Positions 24,753 through 33,493 of a stretch of 64,000 nt of DNA are shown here, in pieces. The notes under the pieces are model-generated. The model saw nothing but the letters and a program-made list of their open reading frames with translations. It made no database searches and was not told the DNA's origin. Position numbers and translations under genes: made by a program. Every line of letters begins with the position of its first letter. Position 1 is the stretch's first letter. The stretch spans positions 306,172-370,171 of the forward strand of contig NZ_LGHP01000001.1 in the NCBI RefSeq assembly GCF_001280845.1, in the 5' to 3' direction. This stretch comes from Bacillus sp. FJAT-28004. Lineage in GTDB: Bacteria; Bacillota; Bacilli; Paenibacillales; Paenibacillaceae.

Positions 24753-26459
24753 ATGAAAAAGATGAGAGACAGGACGTGGGTCACGGTATTGCTCGTTATG
24801 TTAATGGTAGTTGTGAGCGCTTGCTCCAGTTCCGGTGTTAAGAAGGAAGAGGGCGGTAACAAGAACGCGGAAAAGCAAGTTAACGAGGAGAAGGGTAATA
24901 CGACTCCTGCCGATCCGCTGGGCAAGTATGATCCGCCGATTGAAATTACGACCGTCCGTATCGTGAACGATACGTACAAGTATGCAGAAGGCGAAAGTAT
25001 TGAGAACAACGTCTGGACACGTACGCTCCAAGACAAGCTGGGTATCAATTTGAAGAATAAATGGGTCGTAAGCGGAGACGGACCGGGCGGACAAGGCGAG
25101 CAGAAGATGAACGTCTCCATCGCTTCCGGTGACCTGCCAGATTTCATTCCGGTCAATGCAAAACAGCTGAAGCAGCTAGTTGAAGCGGATCTGCTCATGG
25201 ATCTAACCGATGTTTACGAGAAATATGCTTCTCCATTCACGAAGGAAATCATGAATCAAGATGGACCGAATGCCTTAGCATCGGCAACCTTCGATGGTAA
25301 GCTGATGGCGATTCCAAACACGGGTTCTTCCATGGACAATACGATGATGATTTGGGTCCGGACCGATTGGCTGAAGAAGCTAAACCTGCCAGAGCCAAAG
25401 ACGATGGACGATGTGCTTGCGATATCCGAAGCGTTCACGACTCAGGATCCGGACGGTAACGGAAAACCGGATACGATCGGTATTTCCCTGAACAAGGATC
25501 TTTATGGCGGATATGCAAGTATTGATGGCTTCTTGAACGGTTATCATGCCTATCCGCGACAATGGATGAAGGATAGCTCGGGCAAGATTGTTTTCGGAAG
25601 CATTCAACCGGAGATGAAGCAGGCGCTGGCGAAGCTGCAAGAGCTCTACAAGAAAGGTCAGATCGATCGTGAGTTCGGTGTTAAGGATGGCGGGAAGGCG
25701 GCAGAATTCGCTGCATCCGGAAGAGTCGGGCTCCATTTTGGAGGCATGGCTAATCCTCTCTGGCCGCTCGTAGACAACAAGAAGAATGATAAGAACGCTC
25801 AATGGCAATCGTATCCGCTCGTATCGGTGGACGATAAGCCGGCACAATCTCGGGTTGGTCTTGCTGTAGGCCAGTATTATGCCGTATTGAAAGACACGCA
25901 GAATCCGGAAGCACTGCTTAAAGTGATTAACCTGTTTGTCGAAACGGGCTGGGGCGAGACGACGACGGCAGACAATTACGCTGAGCATTTTACAAAGGGC
26001 GGCATTGAACGGCATAAATATCCTCCATTCCAAGCATGGCCGGCGCGTAAAAATCTAGATATTCATTTGAATATCAGCAAAGCGATCGAAACGGGGGATA
26101 AGTCGAAGCTGAATCCAGAGGAAACCGACAACCTCGGCCAAATCGAAACTTACCTGCAAGGCAAAGAAGGCAGCGAGCTCGGATGGGGATACGAACGTGT
26201 ATTCGGCACGGACGGATCGTTCAAAACGATTAACAAATACGTAACAGACAACAGCATTCTAATGAGTGAGTTTTATGAGGCACCGACTGAAACGATGATA
26301 CAGAAGGATGCTACTCTCCAGAAGATGGAGCTGGAAGTTTTCTCGAAGATCATTATGGGTGATCCAATTGATAATTTCGACAAGTTCGTAACCGACTGGA
26401 AAAAGCTCGGCGGCGATGCGATTACAGAAGAAGTAAACGCGTGGTACGCAGCCAAATAA
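24753..26459 (+). CDS. Extracellular solute-binding lipoprotein (importer B)
   Basis: This 568-residue sugar-binding lipoprotein has a signal peptide ending VVVSAC (lipid cysteine at 24), then a Gly/Glu/Asn/Lys-rich linker and a family 1 binding fold. It contains ASGDLPDFIPV and the calcium-loop-like DPDGNGKPDTIG segment. AGGAGG ends 6 bp before ATG 24753; an in-frame upstream start at 24630 adds 41 non-signal residues and is rejected. It is the first gene of the importer B operon, before its permeases. Its ligand is unknown. Confidence 0.88.
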   Translation: MKKMRDRTWVTVLLVMLMVVVSACSSSGVKKEEGGNKNAEKQVNEEKGNTTPADPLGKYDPPIEITTVRIVNDTYKYAEGESIENNVWTRTLQDKLGINLKNKWVVSGDGPGGQGEQKMNVSIASGDLPDFIPVNAKQLKQLVEADLLMDLTDVYEKYASPFTKEIMNQDGPNALASATFDGKLMAIPNTGSSMDNTMMIWVRTDWLKKLNLPEPKTMDDVLAISEAFTTQDPDGNGKPDTIGISLNKDLYGGYASIDGFLNGYHAYPRQWMKDSSGKIVFGSIQPEMKQALAKLQELYKKGQIDREFGVKDGGKAAEFAASGRVGLHFGGMANPLWPLVDNKKNDKNAQWQSYPLVSVDDKPAQSRVGLAVGQYYAVLKDTQNPEALLKVINLFVETGWGETTTADNYAEHFTKGGIERHKYPPFQAWPARKNLDIHLNISKAIETGDKSKLNPEETDNLGQIETYLQGKEGSELGWGYERVFGTDGSFKTINKYVTDNSILMSEFYEAPTETMIQKDATLQKMELEVFSKIIMGDPIDNFDKFVTDWKKLGGDAITEEVNAWYAAK

Positions 26460-26475
26460 TGAAATTAGGCAACGA

Positions 26476-26503
26476 AGAGGGAAGAAGGAATACTCTTCCC
26501 TCT
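26476..26503 (+). terminator. Hairpin between importer B binding protein and permeases
   Basis: AGAGGGAAGA (26476-26485) pairs perfectly with TCTTCCCTCT (26494-26503), without a good T run. It is placed to shield or attenuate, favouring binding protein over permease expression. Confidence 0.5.
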
Positions 26504-26552
26504 CTTGCGTTCTAGGTCGAATAATCCGAATGAATCGCAGGGAGGCGGCAGG

Positions 26553-27455
26553 ATGCTTCAAAAACTGAAATCGCCTTATTGGCCGCTGCATCTCATGCTG
26601 CTGCCGGGCTTAATTTTGGTTATCATCTACAGTTACGGGCCCATGCTTGGGATCGTCATAGCTTTCCAAAAGTTTATGCCAGCCAGGGGAGGCCTATTTG
26701 ATTCACCTTGGACGGGGCTCGACAATTTCCGATATGTACTTGATATGCCAGACTCGATGAGGGTTCTCAAGAATACGATTATAATCGCAGTTTTTAAGAT
26801 CATTGTCGGTTTTATTGTGCCGATTGTCGTATCGCTTCTATTGAATGAAGTTCGCAAAGAGGTATTTAAGCGGGGCGTTCAAACCTTAATCTACTTACCG
26901 CATTTTCTATCCTGGATTATTCTTGGGGGGATTATGATTGATGTGCTATCGCCCTCCAGCGGAATTCTGAATCAATTCCTGAGCTTTTTTGGTATCGAAC
27001 CTATTTATTTTCTAGGGGACAATTCCTGGTTCCGGCCGGTGCTCGTCATAACGGATGTATGGAAAGAGTTTGGCTTTAACACGATTGTTTATTTAGCTGC
27101 CCTGACCAGCATCAACCCAGCTTTATATGAAGCTGCAATTGTCGATGGAGCGGGGCGCTGGAAGCAGACGCTGCATATTACGCTGCCAGGCATGTTGCCG
27201 ATTATCGTGCTAACGATGACACTTGCAATGGGCAATGTTCTAAATGCCGGCTTCGATCAAATATTTAATTTATACAGCCCTCAAGTATATGAATCAGGAG
27301 ATATCATCGATACGTTTGTCTACCGGATTGGACTGGTCGATGCGCAGTATGGCGTAGCGACAGCGATTGGTTTGTTTAAGTCGATCGTCTCCTTAACCTT
27401 TATTTCCGTTTCCTATTACTTGGCCTATCGTCTCGCGAACTACCGCATTTTCTAG
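26553..27455 (+). CDS. ABC sugar transporter permease, LplB type (importer B)
   Basis: This 300-residue membrane protein has six predicted helices, starting at LHLMLLPGLILVIIYSYGPM. LplB marks include GIVIAFQKFMPARGGLFDSP, LLNEVRKEVFKRGVQTLIYL, and the EAA loop YEAAIVDGAGRWKQTLHITL. ATG 26553 follows GGGAGGCGGCAGG; an upstream in-frame ATG at 26505 lacks such a site. It pairs with the YtcP-type subunit 22 bp downstream. Confidence 0.88.
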   Translation: MLQKLKSPYWPLHLMLLPGLILVIIYSYGPMLGIVIAFQKFMPARGGLFDSPWTGLDNFRYVLDMPDSMRVLKNTIIIAVFKIIVGFIVPIVVSLLLNEVRKEVFKRGVQTLIYLPHFLSWIILGGIMIDVLSPSSGILNQFLSFFGIEPIYFLGDNSWFRPVLVITDVWKEFGFNTIVYLAALTSINPALYEAAIVDGAGRWKQTLHITLPGMLPIIVLTMTLAMGNVLNAGFDQIFNLYSPQVYESGDIIDTFVYRIGLVDAQYGVATAIGLFKSIVSLTFISVSYYLAYRLANYRIF

Positions 27456-27477
27456 TAACGTTGAAGGAGGGAGAAGC

Positions 27478-28362
27478 ATGGTCGAGCAGCTCACCTTGGG
27501 AAGAAGATTGTTTGTTGGCACGAACTATGTCGTGTTGGCCTTGCTATCCATTCTTTGTCTTGTACCTTTGATTCATGTGTTGGCTGTTTCGTTCAGCTCG
27601 AGCCAGGCGGCCACAGCTGGTCTGGTCAAGCTGTGGCCAGTGGAGTTTACAATCAGCTCCTATCAATTCGTTCTGGCCAAGCCGGCCTTCTTAACCTCGA
27701 TCGGTGTTACGCTGCAGAGGGTTGCAATCGGCTTAACGCTCAATATGGTGCTTACGATAATGATCGCTTACCCGCTGTCGAAGGAAGTCAGCAAATTTCC
27801 ATTCCGTACCGTCTATGTATGGATTTTCGTGATCACGATTTTGTTTCAAGGCGGTCTTATTCCGCTGTACATGACTATCAAATATACGGGGATTATGGAC
27901 ACGATCTGGGCGTTAGTACTGCCATCCGCGGTGCCGATCTTTAATGTTGTCCTCCTGCTTAACTTTTTCCGCGGGCTGCCCAAAGAGCTGGAGGAAGCCG
28001 CTTTTATCGACGGTGCGGGACATTGGAGAACACTCTGGCAGATCATCGTGCCGTTGTCGGCTCCGGCGCTGGCAACACTAACACTGTTTGCAGCGGTTGG
28101 ACATTGGAATTCGTGGTTTGATGGACTGATCTTCATGGATTCCCCCGACCATTATCCGCTTCAGAGTTATTTGCAGACCGTAGTCATTAACCGGGATCTC
28201 AGTCTCATGTCTTCTTCGGATATTAAATCATTGGCGGAAGTGAACGACAGAACAGCGAAAGCGGCGCAAATTTTCCTCGGTGCTCTGCCGATTCTGCTCG
28301 TGTACCCGTTCCTGCAGCGATTCTTCATGAAAGGTATCGTGCTTGGCAGTGTCAAGGAATAG
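27478..28362 (+). CDS. ABC sugar transporter permease, YtcP type (importer B)
   Basis: This 294-residue permease is the partner of the 26553 product. Typical strings are LIHVLAVSFSSSQAATAGLV, VITILFQGGLIPLYMTIKYT, the EAA loop ELEEAAFIDGAGHWRTLWQI with VPLSAPALATL, and the terminal FFMKGIVLGSVKE. GGAGGGAGAAGC precedes the ATG. Last gene of importer B; no ATPase or enzyme gene follows it directly. Confidence 0.88.
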   Translation: MVEQLTLGRRLFVGTNYVVLALLSILCLVPLIHVLAVSFSSSQAATAGLVKLWPVEFTISSYQFVLAKPAFLTSIGVTLQRVAIGLTLNMVLTIMIAYPLSKEVSKFPFRTVYVWIFVITILFQGGLIPLYMTIKYTGIMDTIWALVLPSAVPIFNVVLLLNFFRGLPKELEEAAFIDGAGHWRTLWQIIVPLSAPALATLTLFAAVGHWNSWFDGLIFMDSPDHYPLQSYLQTVVINRDLSLMSSSDIKSLAEVNDRTAKAAQIFLGALPILLVYPFLQRFFMKGIVLGSVKE

Positions 28363-28446
28363 CAGGGTCTAAGGGATGAAGAACCATAATAGTACTTTTC
28401 ACGGTAGCTATCCCAGCCGTAACTCGCATCAGGGCCAGAGAACTGA

Positions 28447-28623
28447 CGTTATGCGGAATCCGTATCCGGATGGGCTAGAGACGGAGTGGTCAAGGCGATT
28501 GAGCTTGGATTGATGCAAGGCAAATCATCGGATAGAATCGATCCTGGATCGAAGGCAATTAGAATTGAGACGGCGCAGGTCATCTATAACCTGCTGCAAA
28601 AGCTAAACAGTTCAGCGCAATGA
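28447..28623 (+). pseudogene. Remnant of a terminal SLH repeat
   Basis: A frame running from just after a TGA to a TGA at 28621 reads YAESVSGWARDGVVKAIELG, then LMQGKSSDRIDPGSKAIRIE and TAQVIYNLLQKLNSSAQ. This is the usual last SLH repeat of an S-layer-anchored protein. It has no start codon, ribosome binding site or upstream domains, so it is the decayed 3' end of a lost surface-protein gene. Confidence 0.6.
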
Positions 28624-28676
28624 ATGAAATGGCTCGGAGAGTGATCTTGGAGCCTGCTGGGCGGTTGGAATCATGA

Positions 28677-28727
28677 AATAAGCCTCAGAAACCACAATCA
28701 AAGTGGGATCGGAGGCTTATTTTTTTT
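28677..28727 (+). terminator. Terminator after the SLH remnant
   Basis: AATAAGCCTC (28677-28686) pairs with GAGGCTTATT (28712-28721) and is followed by a T run to 28727. It may have terminated the lost SLH gene and now importer B. Nothing recognisable lies in 28728-28937. Confidence 0.85.
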
Positions 28728-28937
28728 GATTTCTACACGCAAAGCGGGGGCTCGGAAATGCTGGAATGACTGATGAGGCTGCGCTTTACCGGCTATCTCC
28801 GTCAATGATTATAGTGACTCGCTAAAGATTATGGGGGCAAGGTCAAGCAAACTAGCTCGGCGGTGATTATAGACGGTAATTGTACAGCTCGATAAGCTTG
28901 GAGTAATTAAACCGCATTTGAAGGGAGCACAAACAGC

Positions 28938-29999
28938 ATGACCTTAGAGAGGTATGAGGATCGGATTATAGAACAACGCCAAAGCCATGATGAACGCTTT
29001 AATAGATATTCGCCTTATTGCGATCTTATTTATTACCCGTCAACCAAAGAGCCCGGTCTTCGCCTGGCGATGAGAATATTGAAACCCATAGAGCCTTCGC
29101 CTATTTTAGTAACGACACATGGATGGCATATGAGCATCCCACCCTTCGAACATAGGGAAGAGCCATACGGGGATGGCAAATATCTTGTGGTCGAGGTAGA
29201 TATGCGCGGAAGAGCTTTCTCAGATGGCCGTCCCGACTGCAATGGTTGGGAGTTGCTCGATGTAATAGATGCAGTCCGGTTTGTGCAAGACCAGTATCAA
29301 GAATACATTAGTAATCCTCAGTTGGTCTATTTCGAGGCTGGCAGCGGCGGAGGTGGAAACGCTTATGCCATAATCGCAAAGTTTCCGGATTTTTTTGCAG
29401 CGGCTACAGCAATGTGCGGTATTTCGGATTATGCGCTTTGGTATGAGCAGGATGAGATTGGAGAATTCCGCGATGAGCTGGATGTTTGGATAGGCTTCCC
29501 GCCCAAGCATAATCCGGAAGCTTATCAATCACGCAGCGGCTTGGCGCTGGCCGAAAATTTGCTTACCCCGTTGTTTATTGCTCATGGCGATAAGGATATC
29601 CGTGTGCCGGTGGAGCATGCGCGGATTTATATGAAACGGATTCAAGAGCTCGGACTATCAAGGAAGGTTCAGTATTTGGAGCTGGCAGGAGTAGGCACAA
29701 GGGAGCACTGGGGAAATGCTTCAAGCGAGCAGTTTGCTCAAATGCAGGAGCAAAGCGAGGTTAACCGTGTACGTAACGCTGTCCCTATTGAGATACCGGA
29801 TAAGGGTTCATTCATCGTAGCGGGATATCTCGTCACGAAAAAATTCGCAGTAGTGCTAAATGATTTGGATGAGGTGGCGGTCTTGCATTATGACTTGAAT
29901 AGAAAGGTGTTCGACGTGGCGGGAGCAAAGTCCGGTTATTCGATCTATCAACGGGATGACGCTGAGCGCCAGAAGGATTTTTGGGGAGGATTGGCATGA
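28938..29999 (+). CDS. Alpha/beta hydrolase, S9/esterase-like, coupled to importer C
   Basis: This 353-residue protein has no signal peptide. It has an alpha/beta-hydrolase fold with ILVTTHGWHMS near residue 57, the nucleophile elbow FEAGSGGGGNAY (S136), an acid in IAHGDKDIRVP (D218) and a His in TREHWGNAS (H257). The order matches prolyl-oligopeptidase-like hydrolases and carbohydrate esterases. The last ~80 residues after the His form an unusual extra domain. It ends ATGA over the start of the importer C permease, so the two are translationally coupled; this suggests removal of an acyl group or another modification from the imported sugar. GAAGGGAGC precedes the ATG. Confidence 0.72.
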   Translation: MTLERYEDRIIEQRQSHDERFNRYSPYCDLIYYPSTKEPGLRLAMRILKPIEPSPILVTTHGWHMSIPPFEHREEPYGDGKYLVVEVDMRGRAFSDGRPDCNGWELLDVIDAVRFVQDQYQEYISNPQLVYFEAGSGGGGNAYAIIAKFPDFFAAATAMCGISDYALWYEQDEIGEFRDELDVWIGFPPKHNPEAYQSRSGLALAENLLTPLFIAHGDKDIRVPVEHARIYMKRIQELGLSRKVQYLELAGVGTREHWGNASSEQFAQMQEQSEVNRVRNAVPIEIPDKGSFIVAGYLVTKKFAVVLNDLDEVAVLHYDLNRKVFDVAGAKSGYSIYQRDDAERQKDFWGGLA

Positions 30000-30889
30000 A
30001 AATATTAATTCGTGATCGCTGGCTTTATCTCATGTTGTTGCCGGGGCTAGTTTATTTTATGTTGTTTAAATATTTTCCAATGTGGGGCGTGTTGATCTCC
30101 TTTCAGGATTACCAGCCTTACCTAGGCTTTTGGAAAAGTGAATGGGTCGGGCTGAAGCATTTTATCCGATTTTTCAACGAACCAACCTTTGGCCTGTTAT
30201 TTAGGAATACAGTCGTGCTGGCTATGTATAATTTGCTGTTTTTCTTTCCGCTGCCAATTATTGTTGCGCTCATGCTAAATGAGGTTCGAAAGGAATTTTT
30301 CAAGCGGTGTGTACAGACTTTGATTTATATTCCCCATTTTTTTTCGTGGGTAGTTGTAGTCGGTGTTTTCTATATTTTATTTACGGTCGAGGGCGGCGCG
30401 GTCAATGAGCTTATCGTGAAAATGGGCGGAGAGAAAATTAATTTCCTGCTTAGCGCCGAGTGGTTCCGCTCGATGATTATGACGGAGATTATCTGGAAAG
30501 AAACGGGCTGGGGCACAATCATATTTTTGGCCGCTCTGGCAGGCGTTGATCCCGGATTGTATGAAGCGGCGAAAATCGATGGAGCCGGACGCCTCCGTCA
30601 GTTATGGCATATTACGTTGCCAGCTATACGCGGCACGATCATCATTTTGTTGATTTTGCGGCTGGGGGACTTTATGGATACGGGCTTTGAACAAATTATA
30701 TTAATGCTTAATGCTTTGAATCGCGAGGTTGGCGAGGTATTCGATACTTATGTCTATACGACTGGTATTAATCAGGGACAATTCAGCTACAGCACGGCTG
30801 TAGGATTGTTTAAATCCGTAATCGGATTGATTCTTGTGCTTGGAACAAACGCACTCGCTAAGAAAGCCGGGGAAGAAGGCATTTACTAG
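29996..30889 (+). CDS. ABC sugar transporter permease, LplB type (importer C)
   Basis: This 297-residue permease begins MKILIRDRWLYLMLLPGLVY. LplB marks are FKYFPMWGVLISFQDYQPYL, LMLNEVRKEFFKRCVQTLIY, and EAA loop YEAAKIDGAGRLRQLWHITL. ATG 29996 overlaps the hydrolase stop by ATGA and has TTGGGGAGG just before it; the in-frame TTG at 29981 is less likely. Works with the 30909 and 31841 products. Confidence 0.88.
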   Translation: MKILIRDRWLYLMLLPGLVYFMLFKYFPMWGVLISFQDYQPYLGFWKSEWVGLKHFIRFFNEPTFGLLFRNTVVLAMYNLLFFFPLPIIVALMLNEVRKEFFKRCVQTLIYIPHFFSWVVVVGVFYILFTVEGGAVNELIVKMGGEKINFLLSAEWFRSMIMTEIIWKETGWGTIIFLAALAGVDPGLYEAAKIDGAGRLRQLWHITLPAIRGTIIILLILRLGDFMDTGFEQIILMLNALNREVGEVFDTYVYTTGINQGQFSYSTAVGLFKSVIGLILVLGTNALAKKAGEEGIY

Positions 30890-30908
30890 AAGAAGGATGT
30901 GAATTTGC

Positions 30909-31784
30909 ATGAAAGACCGAACTGTTGGCGGGCGGTTATTTGATATTATCAATATTACGGCTTTGATCTTGTTTGCCGTACTCGCTATGCTGCCGTTTTT
31001 ATATATCGTTTTTAATTCCTTCATGTCGTCAGAGGAATTTGCCAGGCGCGGTGTCGTGTTTTTTCCAAAGGAATTTTCATTAGATGCGTACAGGTATATC
31101 TTCTCTACCAATACAATTGTGCGCAGCCTGTTGAATACGATCTTCATTACGTTGGCGGGGACGGCGATCAACATTATATTTACATCTTTAATGGCCTATC
31201 CGCTGTCGCGAAGAGAATTGCATGGAAGAAGGCCGATTATGCTGATGATCATCTTCTCGATGCTGTTTAGCGGAGGAATGATTCCCGCCTTTCTGGTTGT
31301 AAAAGCATTAGGCTTAATGAACTCGCTGTGGGCTTTGCTGCTTCCGGGTGCGATTAGCGCATTCAATCTCATTATTCTAAAAAACTTTTTTCAGCAGATG
31401 CCTGACGGGATTGAGGAAGCGGCAAAAATCGATGGATGCAATGATGTAGGAATATTAATTAAAATCGTGCTTCCGCTTTCATTGCCGGCAATTGCTACCT
31501 TCTCGTTGTTTTACGCGGTAGGGCATTGGAATTCCTTTTTCACGGCCATTCTCTACATTAATGATACGGCTAAATGGCCGATTCAGGTCCTGTTAAGACA
31601 GGTCGTTATTATGGCCGAAGGAGGCATTGGCGACGCTAGCCAGATGAGCGAATCGCTTGCGATTCCGGCGCAGTCCGTCAAGATGGCTGTGATAACGGTA
31701 TCGACGCTTCCGATCCTAATGGTGTATCCATTTTTACAGAAGCATTTTGCCAAAGGCGTTCTGTTGGGTTCGGTTAAAGGATGA
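30909..31784 (+). CDS. ABC sugar transporter permease, YtcP type (importer C)
   Basis: This 291-residue permease is the partner of the 29996 product. It shows LPFLYIVFNSFMSSEEFARR, FSMLFSGGMIPAFLVVKALG, the EAA loop GIEEAAKIDGCNDVGILIKI with VLPLSLPAIATF, and terminal HFAKGVLLGSVKG. AAGGATGTGAATTTGC precedes the ATG, a moderate site. Confidence 0.88.
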   Translation: MKDRTVGGRLFDIINITALILFAVLAMLPFLYIVFNSFMSSEEFARRGVVFFPKEFSLDAYRYIFSTNTIVRSLLNTIFITLAGTAINIIFTSLMAYPLSRRELHGRRPIMLMIIFSMLFSGGMIPAFLVVKALGLMNSLWALLLPGAISAFNLIILKNFFQQMPDGIEEAAKIDGCNDVGILIKIVLPLSLPAIATFSLFYAVGHWNSFFTAILYINDTAKWPIQVLLRQVVIMAEGGIGDASQMSESLAIPAQSVKMAVITVSTLPILMVYPFLQKHFAKGVLLGSVKG

Positions 31785-31840
31785 CGTATTATACGTTGTC
31801 ATTTAATATAAAACTATGAGAGCAAGGGGAGGATTTTTAA

Positions 31841-33397
31841 ATGAAGGGTTGGAATCGTTTACAAGCTGCTATGAAATTTGGCGGGGCTATCGTTCTATCA
31901 GCGGTCCTATTGGCTGGTTGCAGTCAGGGAACAGGCAAAGGTACAAATGGAGCGAAGGAGTCATCATCGCCGACATCTACATCGGCACCAGAGGAAACGG
32001 TTAAGCCTGCTGAACCAATTAAACTGTCTATGATTAATCAGTATTATTCGGTTGAGCCGCCAAAAACGGATAATGAAGCGATAAAGTATATTGAGGAATA
32101 TACCGGCACGAAGCTTGATATAACATGGGTACCTAACTCCGCTTATACGGATAAAATCAATGCGACCATTGCGGGCGGCGAGCTGCCGCAAATTATGATG
32201 ATAACGGGCAACAAAAGTCCGAGCATCATTAATGCAGCAAAGTCCGGCATGTTCTGGGAAATTGGTTCGTACCTCAAAGATTATCCGAATTTGAGCAAGC
32301 TGAATCCGCTTGTGCTCGACAACATCGCCATTGAAGGCAAGACATACGGCGTATTCCGCAGCCGTCCCGTGGCACGCGAAGGCATCATTTTGCGCAAGGA
32401 TTGGCTGGATGCGGTAGGATTGGAAGCTCCAAAAACAATCGATGATTTCTACAATGTGATCAAAGCTTTTGCCACAAAAGATCCTGATAAGAACGGCAAA
32501 AACGATACGTTTGGGATGTACGAGGGCAGAGGCATGAACGGTTTCCAAGCGATGCTCGCTTGGCATGGCGGTTACAATATGTATGGCATTGAAGACGGCA
32601 AGGTCGTTCCTGATTTTTTCAAGAGTGAATATTTGGATGTGCTCAAGCTTTATAAACGGTTGTATGAGGAGAAGCTGATCAATCAGGACTTTGCGATTAC
32701 ACCGGGTACAAAGCGCGTAGAAGCGATGAACCAAGGCAATGCCGGGTTGATTATTAGCGCACTAGATGATGTGAACAGCGGTTTTAATGATTTGATCAAA
32801 GTAAATCCAAATGCCGAGCTTGATGTAATTAGCAGAATCAACGGTCCAGCGGGCGAGCGTCAGATGCTGTTCAACGGCGGATATAACGGTTTGTATATGT
32901 TCCCGAAAACGAGCGTAAAAACCGAGGAAGAGCTTAAAAACATTCTTGCTTTCCTAGATAAGTTATCCGATGAGAAAATTCAAAATTTATTTGAATGGGG
33001 AATTGAGGGCAAGCACTACAAACTAGATAACGGAGTACCGGTTCGTACCGACGGCAAAGCCTATGAGACAGATATCAATTCTATTAACCAAATTCGTTAC
33101 GATGACGGTGCTTTAGTGACAGCAGGTGAGGATGCGCCAATCGTAAAAAAATACAAGCAAATGTTTAAAGACAATGTTGAAATTGTAGTTCCGAATCCGG
33201 TAGAGGCTTTCCAATCGGCGACTTTGGCTGAGAAGGGACCCGAAATAACCAAAATACTTACCGATGCCAGGGTGAAATTCATTATGGGCGAGATCGATGA
33301 GAGCGCTTGGCAAAAAGCAGTAGAGTTATGGCGGAAAAGCGGCGGAGATCAAGCTATTCAGGAATTGACAGAGCAATACAGCGCTGTACAGAAATAA
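31841..33397 (+). CDS. Extracellular solute-binding lipoprotein (importer C)
   Basis: This 518-residue lipoprotein has lipobox VLLAGC with the cysteine at residue 27, then a Ser/Thr/Pro/Glu linker. The fold contains IAGGELPQIMMITGNKSPS and the calcium-loop-like DPDKNGKNDTFGM. GGGAGGATTTTTAA precedes the ATG. It is the last gene of the importer C unit, as in importers A and D. Its ligand is unknown. Confidence 0.88.
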   Translation: MKGWNRLQAAMKFGGAIVLSAVLLAGCSQGTGKGTNGAKESSSPTSTSAPEETVKPAEPIKLSMINQYYSVEPPKTDNEAIKYIEEYTGTKLDITWVPNSAYTDKINATIAGGELPQIMMITGNKSPSIINAAKSGMFWEIGSYLKDYPNLSKLNPLVLDNIAIEGKTYGVFRSRPVAREGIILRKDWLDAVGLEAPKTIDDFYNVIKAFATKDPDKNGKNDTFGMYEGRGMNGFQAMLAWHGGYNMYGIEDGKVVPDFFKSEYLDVLKLYKRLYEEKLINQDFAITPGTKRVEAMNQGNAGLIISALDDVNSGFNDLIKVNPNAELDVISRINGPAGERQMLFNGGYNGLYMFPKTSVKTEEELKNILAFLDKLSDEKIQNLFEWGIEGKHYKLDNGVPVRTDGKAYETDINSINQIRYDDGALVTAGEDAPIVKKYKQMFKDNVEIVVPNPVEAFQSATLAEKGPEITKILTDARVKFIMGEIDESAWQKAVELWRKSGGDQAIQELTEQYSAVQK

Positions 33398-33445
33398 CGG
33401 TGCACTTATAGCCATTCCTGAATAGTTAAACTACAATAACGAGAC

Positions 33446-33478
33446 AGGAATTCACCTTTGCATAAAGGGTGAATTCCT
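33446..33478 (+). terminator. Hairpin after importer C
   Basis: AGGAATTCACC (33446-33456) pairs with GGTGAATTCCT (33468-33478), followed by TAAGTTATTT. The T run is weak. Confidence 0.55.
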
Positions 33479-33493
33479 TAAGTTATTTGAAAT

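Noticed and set aside
24801..25094. Minus-strand frames opposite the importer B lipoprotein signal region
   Set aside because: They are shadows of the lipoprotein gene, with no start site or family match.
25380..26033. 217-codon minus-strand frame
   Set aside because: It is inside the importer B binding protein and shows no family signature.
31964..32734. 256-codon minus-strand frame
   Set aside because: It is antisense to the importer C binding protein and low in plausible protein features.
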